This document shows, piece after piece, positions 16,472-25,210 of a stretch of 33,182 nucleotides of DNA (position 1 is its first letter; every line of letters begins with the position of its first letter). The DNA is from Candidatus Poribacteria bacterium (lineage in GTDB: Bacteria; Poribacteria; WGA-4E; WGA-3G), in NCBI GenBank assembly GCA_003635195.1, contig PYIY01000194.1, positions 1 to 33,182 on the forward strand, given 5' to 3'. The notes under the pieces were generated by a model. The model ran no database searches. It was given only the letters and a program-made list of their open reading frames with translations, and was not told the origin of the DNA. The translations under genes and the position numbers were made by a program.

Positions 16472-19400
16472 ATGATTAAAAATTTTATTTTAATCGTTAT
16501 CATAACTTCTGCTGCGCTTTTTGTGTGTAGTGATACCGGGGCTGAACAAATTCAAACTTACACCGTTGCTGATGGATTGGTGGGTCCCGTGGTCCCTGTC
16601 ATTTTCCAAGACAGTCGAGGTGTTCTCTGGTTCGGCTCCGATCGGGGTGGCGTAAGTCGGTTTTATGACAACACTTTTAAACCCTACGCCGGATCACCGG
16701 AGGGTTCTGAGGATGTTGAAGCGGGCGCACTGCTCGGACAGACGCAACAAATTGTTGAGGATAAATGGGGACGCATCTGGTTCATCTCAAGGGATCCTTC
16801 AGAAAAATCGGGTAAGATTAGTCGGTTTGATGGCAGTTCAGTCAGGTTTATCAGTACTGGGAATGCACTCATCGTGGATCAGCACGGTGATATATGGGTC
16901 GGTGAGAATCAGGTGCTAACGAAGTACGTGGCGCAAGGGATCGAAAAACTGCCACAGGCACAGCCGCATGAAATTATCGGTGAAGATCTGGTACGCTCCA
17001 CAAGTTTAACGATAAGTGCCATTTTTCAAAGCAAAGATGGAACTCTTTGGCTCGGCGGGAGCGAAGGAGAAGCGGAAAAAACTGGCGTAATTCTGACTTT
17101 TCGAGAGAACCCGTGGAACCGTCCCGAACTTGGTGGAGAAGGTGATACGGACGATGCCATAGACGACGGAACCCCACGTATCCATCCGAATGCAGGATTC
17201 ACGCGGCCTGATATGTCCACCCTAAATGCTTACACGTCAATTGAGACGATAGCTGAAGATGCCTCTGGGGATCTCTGGTTCGGTGGCGATAACTTGCTCC
17301 TGCGGTTTGATGGAAAAGACTTTAAACAAATTCTTCCAACTGGGTCTATTTTCCCACCTGGGACTAGAAGACCTGGGTCTATTTTCCCACCCGGGTCCAG
17401 AAGACGTAGCTCTTCAAGAGGAATACCTATTGGAAGACCCGCCTCAATCCAGATTGATACAAAAGATCGCGTCTGGTTTAGTGATGGGCGACCTACAAGA
17501 CAGTGGAATGGCTCACTGCTGCAGCGGCACAGGGATCTACGCGGGTTTCTTGAATTTGAGGATAAATTGGGCAATCTGTGGTTCACTGAAGGACATGGGA
17601 TACATCAATATGATACAGACCTGAAAAGAATTCCGAGTACTGTTAATAGTGCACTTGGAAGTGACGAGATTCGGACGGTTTTTGAAGCTGTTGATGGCAA
17701 ATTATGGTTCGGACACAATAATGGCGTGACAGTATTTGATCCGACCCCCGCAGTTAGCACACAGGCAGGACTCGGCACGAAACGGATTCAGACGATGTTT
17801 GAGGATAGCCGAGGCTTCCTCTGGTTGAGTGTTCCCGGTGGGGTCGCGCGTTATGATACCAAAACAGATGAAAGTTCCACAGACCCCTTAAGGTTAGACC
17901 CGACCCCCAACATGCCTACCTTGGAACCGCAAGGCATCCGTAGTGGAAGTGGACGGCCGCAGTCAGAAATCGTGAAAATATTTGAAGTCGGTGGAGATAT
18001 CTGGTTCATAAACGAACCGGAATCCCACTTCCGTTCCACACGCTATACATTCTTCCGGTACGCAAACGCAAGTTTCGATCATCAAATTTCCATCTTTATT
18101 CGGACGAAAACCGGACCCGGAGGGGAACGCTCCGATAGCAACACCGATGTACTTGTTACCGAGGGAGAACATGTATGGCTGGCTTTTGGTGGACATCTTT
18201 TCAAAGCGGACGCGACAGGACTTTTATGGCTTACAGAAAGAGGCACAGAAAGAATTCTTTTTCAAAAAACCGCGGAAATGCGTCAAGGCAGAAGTGTGCA
18301 AGAAATAGAACCCGGCGCAGTTGCTATTACGGACTTATACAGAGATGCTAAAGGTAGACTATGGGTGCATTTTGGGAACGGAAACGTGAAACGCTACCCG
18401 AAGACTATTGATCGCGCAGCATCTACAACGCGCCTTATTGAATCAGATGTGCTTAACCTTAAAGCAACAACACTCCTGAAAACGACACCAGTGGGTAAAT
18501 GGTTTTTCAATGCGGTAACAGGCAGGTTGATCCGCTGGAATAACATCGAAACCGGTGAACCGGTTGTGCTTGAGGGTGAGTCCACTGCTGCCCCGCTTGC
18601 GGTATGGCAAAACCCAACGGAACAGAATGAGGACATCATTTTTATCTTTTCAAGTGCCCTGAAGACATATCGTGGCACGGTGTTAAACCAAACTCAGGTT
18701 ATCGATGAACTCGGCACAGTAAACGCCTCCTTGACTTCTCAAGACGGTGTCCTTTGGCTCGCAACATCTCGTGGGGCAGTCCGCTACGATGGGGAAAATC
18801 TAACAACTTACACAACAAAAGAAGACGGATTTTTGGTGGACAATGTACGTGACGTAATAGAGGATAGTCGCGGCAATATATGGTTCGCAACGAGGGGCGG
18901 CGGCACCGTCCGCTACGATGGTGAAATCTTCCACAACCGAACAACAAAAAACGGTTGGGCACATAACAATATATCAAAAATCCTTGAATCCTCCGATAAA
19001 GATATCTGGTTTGCAACTGAGAGAGGTGTTACGCAGTATACACCCACGCGTGGGGGGCTGCCAGAATGTCGAATAATTACATTAGAGGCTGATAAACCTT
19101 ACACGGATTTCTCATCCAACTTAGTCCTATCTGCGCGTGGTGCTAAAATTTTCAATGTACGCGGTATAAGTCCGCTTCGCGAGGGACTCTCGTATGAGTT
19201 TAAATTAATTGGACTGGATACGCCCGAATGGACAAAACTCTCAACGGAGGAATTCACGCTTTTGCCTACTAACTCTGGTCTGTCATTCGACCAGTGGACT
19301 CCGCTTTCGGCACCTGGATTGGCAAACCAGCAGGCTATAGACAACAGGAACGTTACGCAGGAATTTCAGAATCAAAATGGTATTCTACGAATCCGATATA

Positions 19401-20383
19401 CAGGCCTTAAAGCGGGGAACTACAGTTTCCTCATCAAGGCATTCCGCGAAGATTGGGCTTACACCGCCCTACCAGCGGTTGTAGACTTTAGTATCCCGCC
19501 ACCGATCTGGACGCGCTGGCGAACATATTTACCGACACTTATCTTTGTGACTGTTGTACTCTCTCTAATCGGTCGCCTCATTGTTAACCGACGACACACA
19601 TTGCAGCTGCGCAATGCCATGCGGCAACAGGAAGAAGCAGAGATGCAACGCATCCGCGCTGAGTTGAGTGAGGCGCAGAATATTCAGATGGGGCTGCTGC
19701 CTACGGAATCACCCGATACAAAGGGATTTGATATTGCAGGCATGTCGGTACCCGCCACACAAGTCGGTGGGGACTTCTACGATTACCTCACCGTGGCAGA
19801 CGGACATACCGCTATTGCAGTAGCGGATGCTGCCGGAAAAGGGTTGCGCGGCGCGATGACTGCTGTGTTGACGAATGGAATGTTATATGAAGTCTCGCGT
19901 TTTGAATCCGAAGCCGCAGTCATTCTTAGTGACCTCAATACGGGGTTGGCCCCTCGGATGTACGGCCCCAGCTTCATCGCTATTAACTTGGCGGTACTCA
20001 ATGAAGCCGAAAAACGGGTTGATTATGCCAACGGCGGTCAACCTTATCCGATTCTCAAACAAGGGACAGATATAATCGAAATTGAAAGCGGGGATCTGCC
20101 GCTTGGTAGTATGAAGCGAGTAGAATATGAATCCACTGCTTTCGATTTAAACGAGGGTGATTTCCTGATCTTACATACCGACGGTCTCATTGAGGCACTC
20201 AACATGGAAGGTGAGATGTACGGGACAGAACGGCTAATGGAATCGGTTTCGCGGATTTCTGATAGTTTTACTGCTGAGGAAACTGTACAGCACCTTGTTG
20301 ATGATGCACACGCTTTTGTCCGTGAAGCGGAGCAATATGACGACCTCACAATCGTTGTTATCAAGCGATGCTCTACCGTTTAA
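16472..20383 (+). CDS. Large transmembrane sensor with Reg_prop propeller and SpoIIE/RsbU phosphatase
   Basis: A 1303-residue protein with an N-terminal signal segment (about residues 5-24). A long extracytoplasmic part is built of two-component regulator propeller repeats (for example QDSRGVLWFGSDRGGVSRF, EDSRGNIWFATRGGGTVRYDG). A Y_Y_Y-like beta domain with LSYEFKLIGLDTPEWTKLS follows at about 900-1005. One membrane helix lies at about 1016-1038 and a short coiled coil (EEAEMQRIRAELSEAQNIQ) after it. The C-terminal PP2C-type SpoIIE domain (about 1073-1303) has VGGDFYDY, ADAAGKGLRGAM and LHTDGLIEA with the metal-binding aspartates. Such proteins sense an external signal and dephosphorylate anti-anti-sigma factors to switch on a sigma factor. 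No partner switch genes are in the window. AAGGA precedes the start. The domain order replaces the histidine kinase usually found behind Reg_prop domains with a phosphatase. Confidence 0.93.
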   Translation: MIKNFILIVIITSAALFVCSDTGAEQIQTYTVADGLVGPVVPVIFQDSRGVLWFGSDRGGVSRFYDNTFKPYAGSPEGSEDVEAGALLGQTQQIVEDKWGRIWFISRDPSEKSGKISRFDGSSVRFISTGNALIVDQHGDIWVGENQVLTKYVAQGIEKLPQAQPHEIIGEDLVRSTSLTISAIFQSKDGTLWLGGSEGEAEKTGVILTFRENPWNRPELGGEGDTDDAIDDGTPRIHPNAGFTRPDMSTLNAYTSIETIAEDASGDLWFGGDNLLLRFDGKDFKQILPTGSIFPPGTRRPGSIFPPGSRRRSSSRGIPIGRPASIQIDTKDRVWFSDGRPTRQWNGSLLQRHRDLRGFLEFEDKLGNLWFTEGHGIHQYDTDLKRIPSTVNSALGSDEIRTVFEAVDGKLWFGHNNGVTVFDPTPAVSTQAGLGTKRIQTMFEDSRGFLWLSVPGGVARYDTKTDESSTDPLRLDPTPNMPTLEPQGIRSGSGRPQSEIVKIFEVGGDIWFINEPESHFRSTRYTFFRYANASFDHQISIFIRTKTGPGGERSDSNTDVLVTEGEHVWLAFGGHLFKADATGLLWLTERGTERILFQKTAEMRQGRSVQEIEPGAVAITDLYRDAKGRLWVHFGNGNVKRYPKTIDRAASTTRLIESDVLNLKATTLLKTTPVGKWFFNAVTGRLIRWNNIETGEPVVLEGESTAAPLAVWQNPTEQNEDIIFIFSSALKTYRGTVLNQTQVIDELGTVNASLTSQDGVLWLATSRGAVRYDGENLTTYTTKEDGFLVDNVRDVIEDSRGNIWFATRGGGTVRYDGEIFHNRTTKNGWAHNNISKILESSDKDIWFATERGVTQYTPTRGGLPECRIITLEADKPYTDFSSNLVLSARGAKIFNVRGISPLREGLSYEFKLIGLDTPEWTKLSTEEFTLLPTNSGLSFDQWTPLSAPGLANQQAIDNRNVTQEFQNQNGILRIRYTGLKAGNYSFLIKAFREDWAYTALPAVVDFSIPPPIWTRWRTYLPTLIFVTVVLSLIGRLIVNRRHTLQLRNAMRQQEEAEMQRIRAELSEAQNIQMGLLPTESPDTKGFDIAGMSVPATQVGGDFYDYLTVADGHTAIAVADAAGKGLRGAMTAVLTNGMLYEVSRFESEAAVILSDLNTGLAPRMYGPSFIAINLAVLNEAEKRVDYANGGQPYPILKQGTDIIEIESGDLPLGSMKRVEYESTAFDLNEGDFLILHTDGLIEALNMEGEMYGTERLMESVSRISDSFTAEETVQHLVDDAHAFVREAEQYDDLTIVVIKRCSTV
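17338..17403 (+). repeat. 33-bp tandem duplication inside the sensor gene
   Basis: Units 17338-17370 and 17371-17403 are near-identical 33-base copies and encode the 11-residue repeat GSIFPPGTRRP / GSIFPPGSRRR. The reading frame is kept. The segment forms a proline- and arginine-rich insertion between propeller blades and may vary in copy number between strains. Confidence 0.8.
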
Positions 20384-22299
20384 GCGTTCCTGAAGTCAAC
20401 AACTGTTTGGCGATACTCTTCAGGGAGACCGATGTCAAACCGTCGTCCCTTAACAACATATCCTGAAAACCCTTCCGCCTTTCGCAGTGCGTCTAAACAA
20501 GAAGTCAGTTGGAATTCGCCGCGTTCGCGTAGATTATGGGTGATGTTCTGTTCAAGAAAATCAAAAATCTGCGGTTGAATGACATAGATACCGAACACTG
20601 TCAAGAATCGATCCATATCCATACCATCTACGTGTAAATGCTCCATCGCATACTCAGGATCGGGTTTCTCGTAAAACTCTGTTACTGATAGCAATGCGTG
20701 CTCTTCTGTCCATACACCCGTAACGCAGCCGAAGTTCGAGAGCAGCTCAATCGGTGTTTTCTTAAGCCCTACGACACTGTGCCCCACCTGTTCATAAGCC
20801 TCTACGACTTGCCGCGCACAACATCTTTCTTCATCTGAACCGTAAAGATGATCACCGAGCATCAACAAAAACGGTTCGTTTCCGACCCATTCCCGGGCGC
20901 AATACACAGCATGTCCGAATCCTTCTTGAACGTCTTGTGTAACGAATGTTACCTTGCTTCCTAATTCCAGTAGATAATCACAATACGTTTTGTTTTCTTT
21001 GCTGAGTTTATTGTAATGTTCAATTCGCGGTGGTGTTTTGAAAAATGACTCAAAGAGTTCTGTATCGCCGCTCTGGACGATAAGGCATACTTCCTCAATA
21101 CCTGCATTGATCGCTTCCTCAACGATTGCCATAATTGCGGGTTTAGCACGTCCAGACTTGTCAATTACAGGGAACAGCTCCTTCTTCATCGCCTTTGACG
21201 CTGGAAACAATCGAGTGCCGAATCCGGCAGCGGGAATGACTGCCTTGCGGACATGCCGACCTGCCTCAATAACGAGTTTCAGACACGACATCTGCAAATC
21301 TCGTTCAATAATCTCTATAACGCGCCCCTGGCTCTCTTCATCTTTCGCAATGAATTGGGCTGACCCGTCACCCTGTGAACCGACACCTTTACCGCCCCAT
21401 ATATACGGCTGAATCGGTTCATAGTTCAGGACTTTGTGGAGCACTGGTGCCGTCAATTGGGATGGACACGCAGGGATGAGGTTTTTGTCGAACTCTGTCT
21501 GAGCCCGCGTCATCAGCCGACCCACTGCCTCTGCGTCGCCAGTGCGGAGTGCTTGATATGCCTCCTGCGTAATCCGCGCGCTGATTGGACCGAGGTAGTG
21601 TTGTACGTCTTTTTCCAATTCGCTCTCTGCAAATGGATAACAGTCATTTAATTGTTTCAATATAAGGCGTGTATCTTTACCGGCACCGAGGTCGACAATT
21701 ACGAAGTACATATCTTGTGGGACACTAAGTGCTGTGACATCGACACGATCGCCATCGAATGTCATGAGAATAGGACGTTGGTACGCACAACCTTGGTCCA
21801 TCCGTCCACAGCGTGAAGGCGTTGTAATTTCGCCTCGGTAGGCGTATTCCATTTCTCCGCGCGTCGTCATTTTAAGATCATAAGTGCGATTGAAAGCGCG
21901 GGCGACTAAAACACTGATCGCTGCACTTGAAGATAACCCTTTTTTGACAGGCAGATCAGTGAGGTAGTTATCAATTTCCAATCCTTGGACCCGGTAGTTT
22001 GTTAGGATCTGATAGGCGACCCCGGCAGCGTAACTAAAAAATCCGCCTTTCTCAGCTTCGGCAAGAAGAGCCTCCCTTTCCATCGGTAGACTATAGGGAC
22101 CATGACGTGTACCATCACTGAGAGTTGTCTTCAAAATCAGACGGGTGGGATGCGGCTTAACCTCGGCGTGGACACCTTGGTTTGTGCTGGCTATTAACGT
22201 ATAACCCTTTTCCAGTTCTGAGTTATTTAGACGGTACCTTGCTGCCCAATCGCTGTGTTCACCGAACAGGCAGATTCTACCCGGCACAAAAAGTTTCAT
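20380..22299 (-). CDS. Bifunctional GHMP sugar kinase / GalU-type nucleotidyltransferase
   Basis: A 639-residue fusion. The ATG at 22299 is preferred over an upstream TTG because AAGGAG lies six bases before it and MKLFVPGRICLFGEHSDW is a typical GHMP start. Residues 1-345 form a GHMP kinase: GRICLFGEHSDW, KKGLSSSAAISV (phosphate loop) and GGKGVGSQGDGSAQF. Residues about 350-639 form a UTP-sugar-1-phosphate uridylyltransferase: VIPAAGFGTRLFPASKAMKK, EGFGHAVYCA, MLGDHLYGSDE and FEKPDPE-like YEKPDPE. Together they could phosphorylate a free sugar at C1 and activate it to an NDP-sugar, like the fucokinase/GDP-fucose pyrophosphorylase FKP but with the domains in reverse order and a GalU-type transferase. 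The sugar is unknown; galactose or a hexuronic acid are options. The stop codon overlaps the stop of the convergent sensor gene by three bases in a shared TTTAAG. Confidence 0.88.
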   Translation of the reverse strand: MKLFVPGRICLFGEHSDWAARYRLNNSELEKGYTLIASTNQGVHAEVKPHPTRLILKTTLSDGTRHGPYSLPMEREALLAEAEKGGFFSYAAGVAYQILTNYRVQGLEIDNYLTDLPVKKGLSSSAAISVLVARAFNRTYDLKMTTRGEMEYAYRGEITTPSRCGRMDQGCAYQRPILMTFDGDRVDVTALSVPQDMYFVIVDLGAGKDTRLILKQLNDCYPFAESELEKDVQHYLGPISARITQEAYQALRTGDAEAVGRLMTRAQTEFDKNLIPACPSQLTAPVLHKVLNYEPIQPYIWGGKGVGSQGDGSAQFIAKDEESQGRVIEIIERDLQMSCLKLVIEAGRHVRKAVIPAAGFGTRLFPASKAMKKELFPVIDKSGRAKPAIMAIVEEAINAGIEEVCLIVQSGDTELFESFFKTPPRIEHYNKLSKENKTYCDYLLELGSKVTFVTQDVQEGFGHAVYCAREWVGNEPFLLMLGDHLYGSDEERCCARQVVEAYEQVGHSVVGLKKTPIELLSNFGCVTGVWTEEHALLSVTEFYEKPDPEYAMEHLHVDGMDMDRFLTVFGIYVIQPQIFDFLEQNITHNLRERGEFQLTSCLDALRKAEGFSGYVVKGRRFDIGLPEEYRQTVVDFRNA

Positions 22300-22324
22300 A
22301 ACGGCTCCTTTGGTTTTAACAATC

Positions 22325-22354
22325 AAAATACAAAATAATCCGTTTTTGGGTCAA
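22325..22354 (-). promoter_or_regulatory. Predicted promoter of the kinase/nucleotidyltransferase gene
   Basis: On the minus strand, TTGACC (22354-22349) and TATTTT (22330-22325) are separated by 18 bases. The start site would be near 22318, giving a leader of about 20 bases that carries the AAGGAG ribosome binding site. The -10 matches four of six consensus bases, so this is moderate evidence. Confidence 0.5.
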
Positions 22355-22405
22355 CCTTCAATTAACATGAGATTACTCCAAAAACCTCAATCAAGAAGCT
22401 CAAGG

Positions 22406-24808
22406 CTACAGACTTACGAAATTCTGCTGATATACTTGTGTCCACTGACACCTCTGTTTCCATTCTTCTGCTTTTAGTGTAGTTCCGCGGGGCAATGCTT
22501 CGTCTCCCGCAATTGCGGAAAACACGTGTGCCGCAGTCTCGTAATCTTTCTGATGGTATGCATTAATACCTATTAACCTTCGCGTCTCTAAGGCAAGCCC
22601 TTGGTACTGTTGGAGGGTCAACTGTATTGGTGATGATGTTTTAGCAGATACTTCTAACTTTTCCAAAAGTGTCGTCGCATGGTGAAAGTATTGATTGCTA
22701 CTCTGCCACGCCTTTTCTCTGTGAAGCAATTCACCGGCTAAAAAATATGCCAACCATATATCTGGTGCCGCTTGAATGCATGTTGACAGATACACCATCT
22801 TCTCCGCTGCATCTTTCGGTTCAACCAAGACGCGGCGGAGTAACTCTCGCAGGGAGCGATCCTCTCGTATCGTCCCATTCGGTTGGGTATAGACGACATT
22901 TGGATAAGAGAGTGCTGCAATCCGCTTGATCCGTCGCTGCTCAATCGTCTCATATTCTGTTTCGATAGCGGTGTATGCGTTCATCGCGTTTTCATGTTCA
23001 TTTTTTAGCCAATAAATATCACCTTTCAGCAGCATCGCCTCTGGACTGAATCGAGTGTCTTCCGCGCTTGCAATGCGATTCGCTAAGGATAACGCTTTCT
23101 CGTAATCCTGCATCCGATACGCACTGTACATAAGTCCTCGTAACGTGCTTAGATTATCGGGTTCATCTGATAGCATTGTCCCAAAGGTCTCTACAGCGGT
23201 GACGAAATCTTTTCGGTAGTATGCCTGCCATGCAGTATCTCGCAGCGCAGCCATCTCATGCGTGCAGACCTGTTCAAAAGCACTCCGCCGCTTTAAACGG
23301 TACGCAGTATAGTTTACATCGGCATCCCGCAAAGGGACCCCCTCCAAAAAATCAATCCACTCCGTTTCAAGCGACTGGAGATCCTTCCCGTAATGTTTCA
23401 CAAAATTACCGGTCGGGAAAACCCCTTTAAACTTTTCGATACCGTAGGTATCCACAAGAAACCGCACGAAGGAGCCCGCTAGCAGATAACTCCGCGAACC
23501 GGCATGCCCCCAAAATCCGATTCCCATGATGGCTGACAACGGAGGCGCGATCTCCATTTCCCGCATCGCCTTTGCCCACTGATGTGCCGTAAGTCTACCT
23601 TCATCCCAATCCGCTGCAACTGCAATTCCTTCATGAAGTCCAATCTTTAGGCTCACTTTCAGCGGCGACCAAGGCACGGTAAAAACGTGTGCCAACTCGT
23701 GTTTCAGGACGGGGTGTGGAAAGCCTTGTTTATGGATATGAAATCCGTGTCCAAATGGATCTTCTACGGATGTCCCGCGCGCACCAATTAGCTGCTTTTT
23801 CTGCTCAGGAGACGCATAGACATACGCGCGGACCTTCTGAGAGAGTTCATCTCCATCTGGCATGAGATAGGCAGATAATTGGGCGTACTGAAATTCGCAG
23901 TCCTCAGCGATCTGTTCAATCTCTGTTTCGAGTGCGCGAGCGTAGAAGATTTCAAAATGCTCGGTTTCACGGAAGCCGCCAAGTTTCCGGGCAATATCAC
24001 CACGAGTTGGGCGGATACCTAACGCCCCGGCATAGCACTGGAAACCGAATAAGCAGACGATTAGCAGATACAACCCCACGCGTTTTGTAGGTGAACTGAA
24101 CAACTTACGCCACCTCAGTTGCGGCATCAATGCTGTATCTCTACTTATTTCACAAATACTCACTGCAAGCCCCAAAAATAGGAGTGCCCAGAGTAGTGTT
24201 TCCGCACGAGCGATCAATAATGTGCTTGTTATCGGAATAACGAAATCGTAAATCGGTCCTGGAAAGTACCCAAACGTTGCGTGATACGCAAATACCGGCG
24301 GATGGAATATCAGATTGATAACTACAGGTACACAAGTCAGCAGGAGAAACCCGATATATGCCAAATATGCCAACCATCGCCTCTTAATCCAGAATCCGAA
24401 GAAAGTTCCGGCTGTTGTCGCGTATACACAACTGATTACAGGCAATAGAAAAAAAAATATGAATCCTTCGCCAAAATTACAGTTTTTAACACGAAGCGCG
24501 TTCAGCAGAATAATACCGAGCGGTAGGACGAGCAGCCCCAAATTAAATATCAGCGCATTCCAGAAACACTGCGTGACGATTTGTTTCGGTGAACCCGCCA
24601 GTGCAGCGGGTTGACGCTTCATTTGCTGCACCATTGTTAGAGTTACATGCGCGCCAGCGAAAGAGATACCGAGTGCTAACACCGCACAAAACTCAAACGC
24701 AAGAATGTTGAACAACGGTACATTGGCAAGTATCAATGCCAATACGCCGAACGTGGTAAACCACAGCCAATATGAAAATGTCCTATGTATCGTAGGTTGT
24801 ATGTGCAT
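22406..24808 (-). CDS. Multi-pass membrane protein with HExxH (gluzincin-like) peptidase domain and TPR-like repeats
   Basis: About 800 residues. ATG at 24808 is taken as the start; a TTG three codons upstream is possible, and neither has a strong ribosome binding site. The first 260 residues contain about seven hydrophobic segments, including WLWFTTFGVLALILANV and YLLIVCLFGFQCYAGALG. The following periplasmic-type domain has the zinc motif HELAH (H370, E371, H374) and a downstream Glu in GLHEGIAV (E393) that would be the third ligand, as in peptidase MA/gluzincins. The last 300 residues contain helical TPR-like units (DFVTAVETFGTMLSDEPDN, DYEKALSLANRIASAEDTR, DYETAAHVFSAIAGDE). The role is unknown; membrane protein quality control or processing of surface proteins are possible. 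It is divergent from the WD40 genes and has its own promoter. Confidence 0.8.
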   Translation of the reverse strand: MHIQPTIHRTFSYWLWFTTFGVLALILANVPLFNILAFEFCAVLALGISFAGAHVTLTMVQQMKRQPAALAGSPKQIVTQCFWNALIFNLGLLVLPLGIILLNALRVKNCNFGEGFIFFFLLPVISCVYATTAGTFFGFWIKRRWLAYLAYIGFLLLTCVPVVINLIFHPPVFAYHATFGYFPGPIYDFVIPITSTLLIARAETLLWALLFLGLAVSICEISRDTALMPQLRWRKLFSSPTKRVGLYLLIVCLFGFQCYAGALGIRPTRGDIARKLGGFRETEHFEIFYARALETEIEQIAEDCEFQYAQLSAYLMPDGDELSQKVRAYVYASPEQKKQLIGARGTSVEDPFGHGFHIHKQGFPHPVLKHELAHVFTVPWSPLKVSLKIGLHEGIAVAADWDEGRLTAHQWAKAMREMEIAPPLSAIMGIGFWGHAGSRSYLLAGSFVRFLVDTYGIEKFKGVFPTGNFVKHYGKDLQSLETEWIDFLEGVPLRDADVNYTAYRLKRRSAFEQVCTHEMAALRDTAWQAYYRKDFVTAVETFGTMLSDEPDNLSTLRGLMYSAYRMQDYEKALSLANRIASAEDTRFSPEAMLLKGDIYWLKNEHENAMNAYTAIETEYETIEQRRIKRIAALSYPNVVYTQPNGTIREDRSLRELLRRVLVEPKDAAEKMVYLSTCIQAAPDIWLAYFLAGELLHREKAWQSSNQYFHHATTLLEKLEVSAKTSSPIQLTLQQYQGLALETRRLIGINAYHQKDYETAAHVFSAIAGDEALPRGTTLKAEEWKQRCQWTQVYQQNFVSL

Positions 24809-24840
24809 CTTCTGCAAATTGAAAATCGTGTTTATTGTCT

Positions 24841-24869
24841 ATTTTATTTACATATCTCCTTTGTGTCAA
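24841..24869 (-). promoter_or_regulatory. Strong predicted sigma-70 promoter for the membrane peptidase gene
   Basis: On the minus strand a perfect TTGACA (24869-24864) is followed after 17 bases by TAAAAT (24846-24841, five of six consensus bases). Transcription would start near 24834, about 26 bases before the ATG at 24808. Confidence 0.75.
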
Positions 24870-24993
24870 GCAGAATTTCGTGGGCATCCAAAGCCATTCA
24901 GTTCTCCCATGATTCGATTTTCTGATCGTCTTTGCTGTAGGATTCTCACTGCTCCCTGACTACTGAATGGTGCTGCTACGTCTAAATGGAACG

Positions 24994-25023
24994 TTGACAA
25001 AAATCCGATAAACGGTGTATAAT
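24994..25023 (+). promoter_or_regulatory. Consensus sigma-70 promoter upstream of the WD40 genes
   Basis: TTGACA at 24994-24999 and TATAAT at 25018-25023 are both perfect hexamers with an 18-base spacer. Transcription would start near 25030, leaving a leader of about 180 bases before the WD40 ATG at 25211. Confidence 0.8.
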
Positions 25024-25210
25024 TAAAATGGTTGATTTTGTTGGTCATTAAATTTGCGCGTCTTTTCTCCATCCCATATCACGTAACTATCCCGTTTAAC
25101 CTGTTTTTTCTACCTTAATAACCTTTAACACTACACACGTGGACTTTGGTGCAAGCGATATTTAAACCTCGCGCGTCTTGTAGCAATAAAAAATAAAAGG
25201 AGACATCTCT

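Larger units (their letters stand above)
24818..25210. other. Divergent intergenic control region
   Basis: This 393-base spacer holds two promoters facing away from each other (24841-24869 minus, 24994-25023 plus). The plus-strand transcript would have a leader of about 180 bases, in which GCGCGTCTT occurs twice (near 25056 and 25170). A minus-strand frame at 24866-25072 lacks a ribosome binding site and overlaps both promoters, so I do not call it a gene. No terminator or known riboswitch was recognised. Confidence 0.6.

Noticed and set aside
24866..25072. Minus-strand 68-residue frame in the divergent region
   Set aside because: It overlaps two strong promoters and has no ribosome binding site or recognisable sequence.
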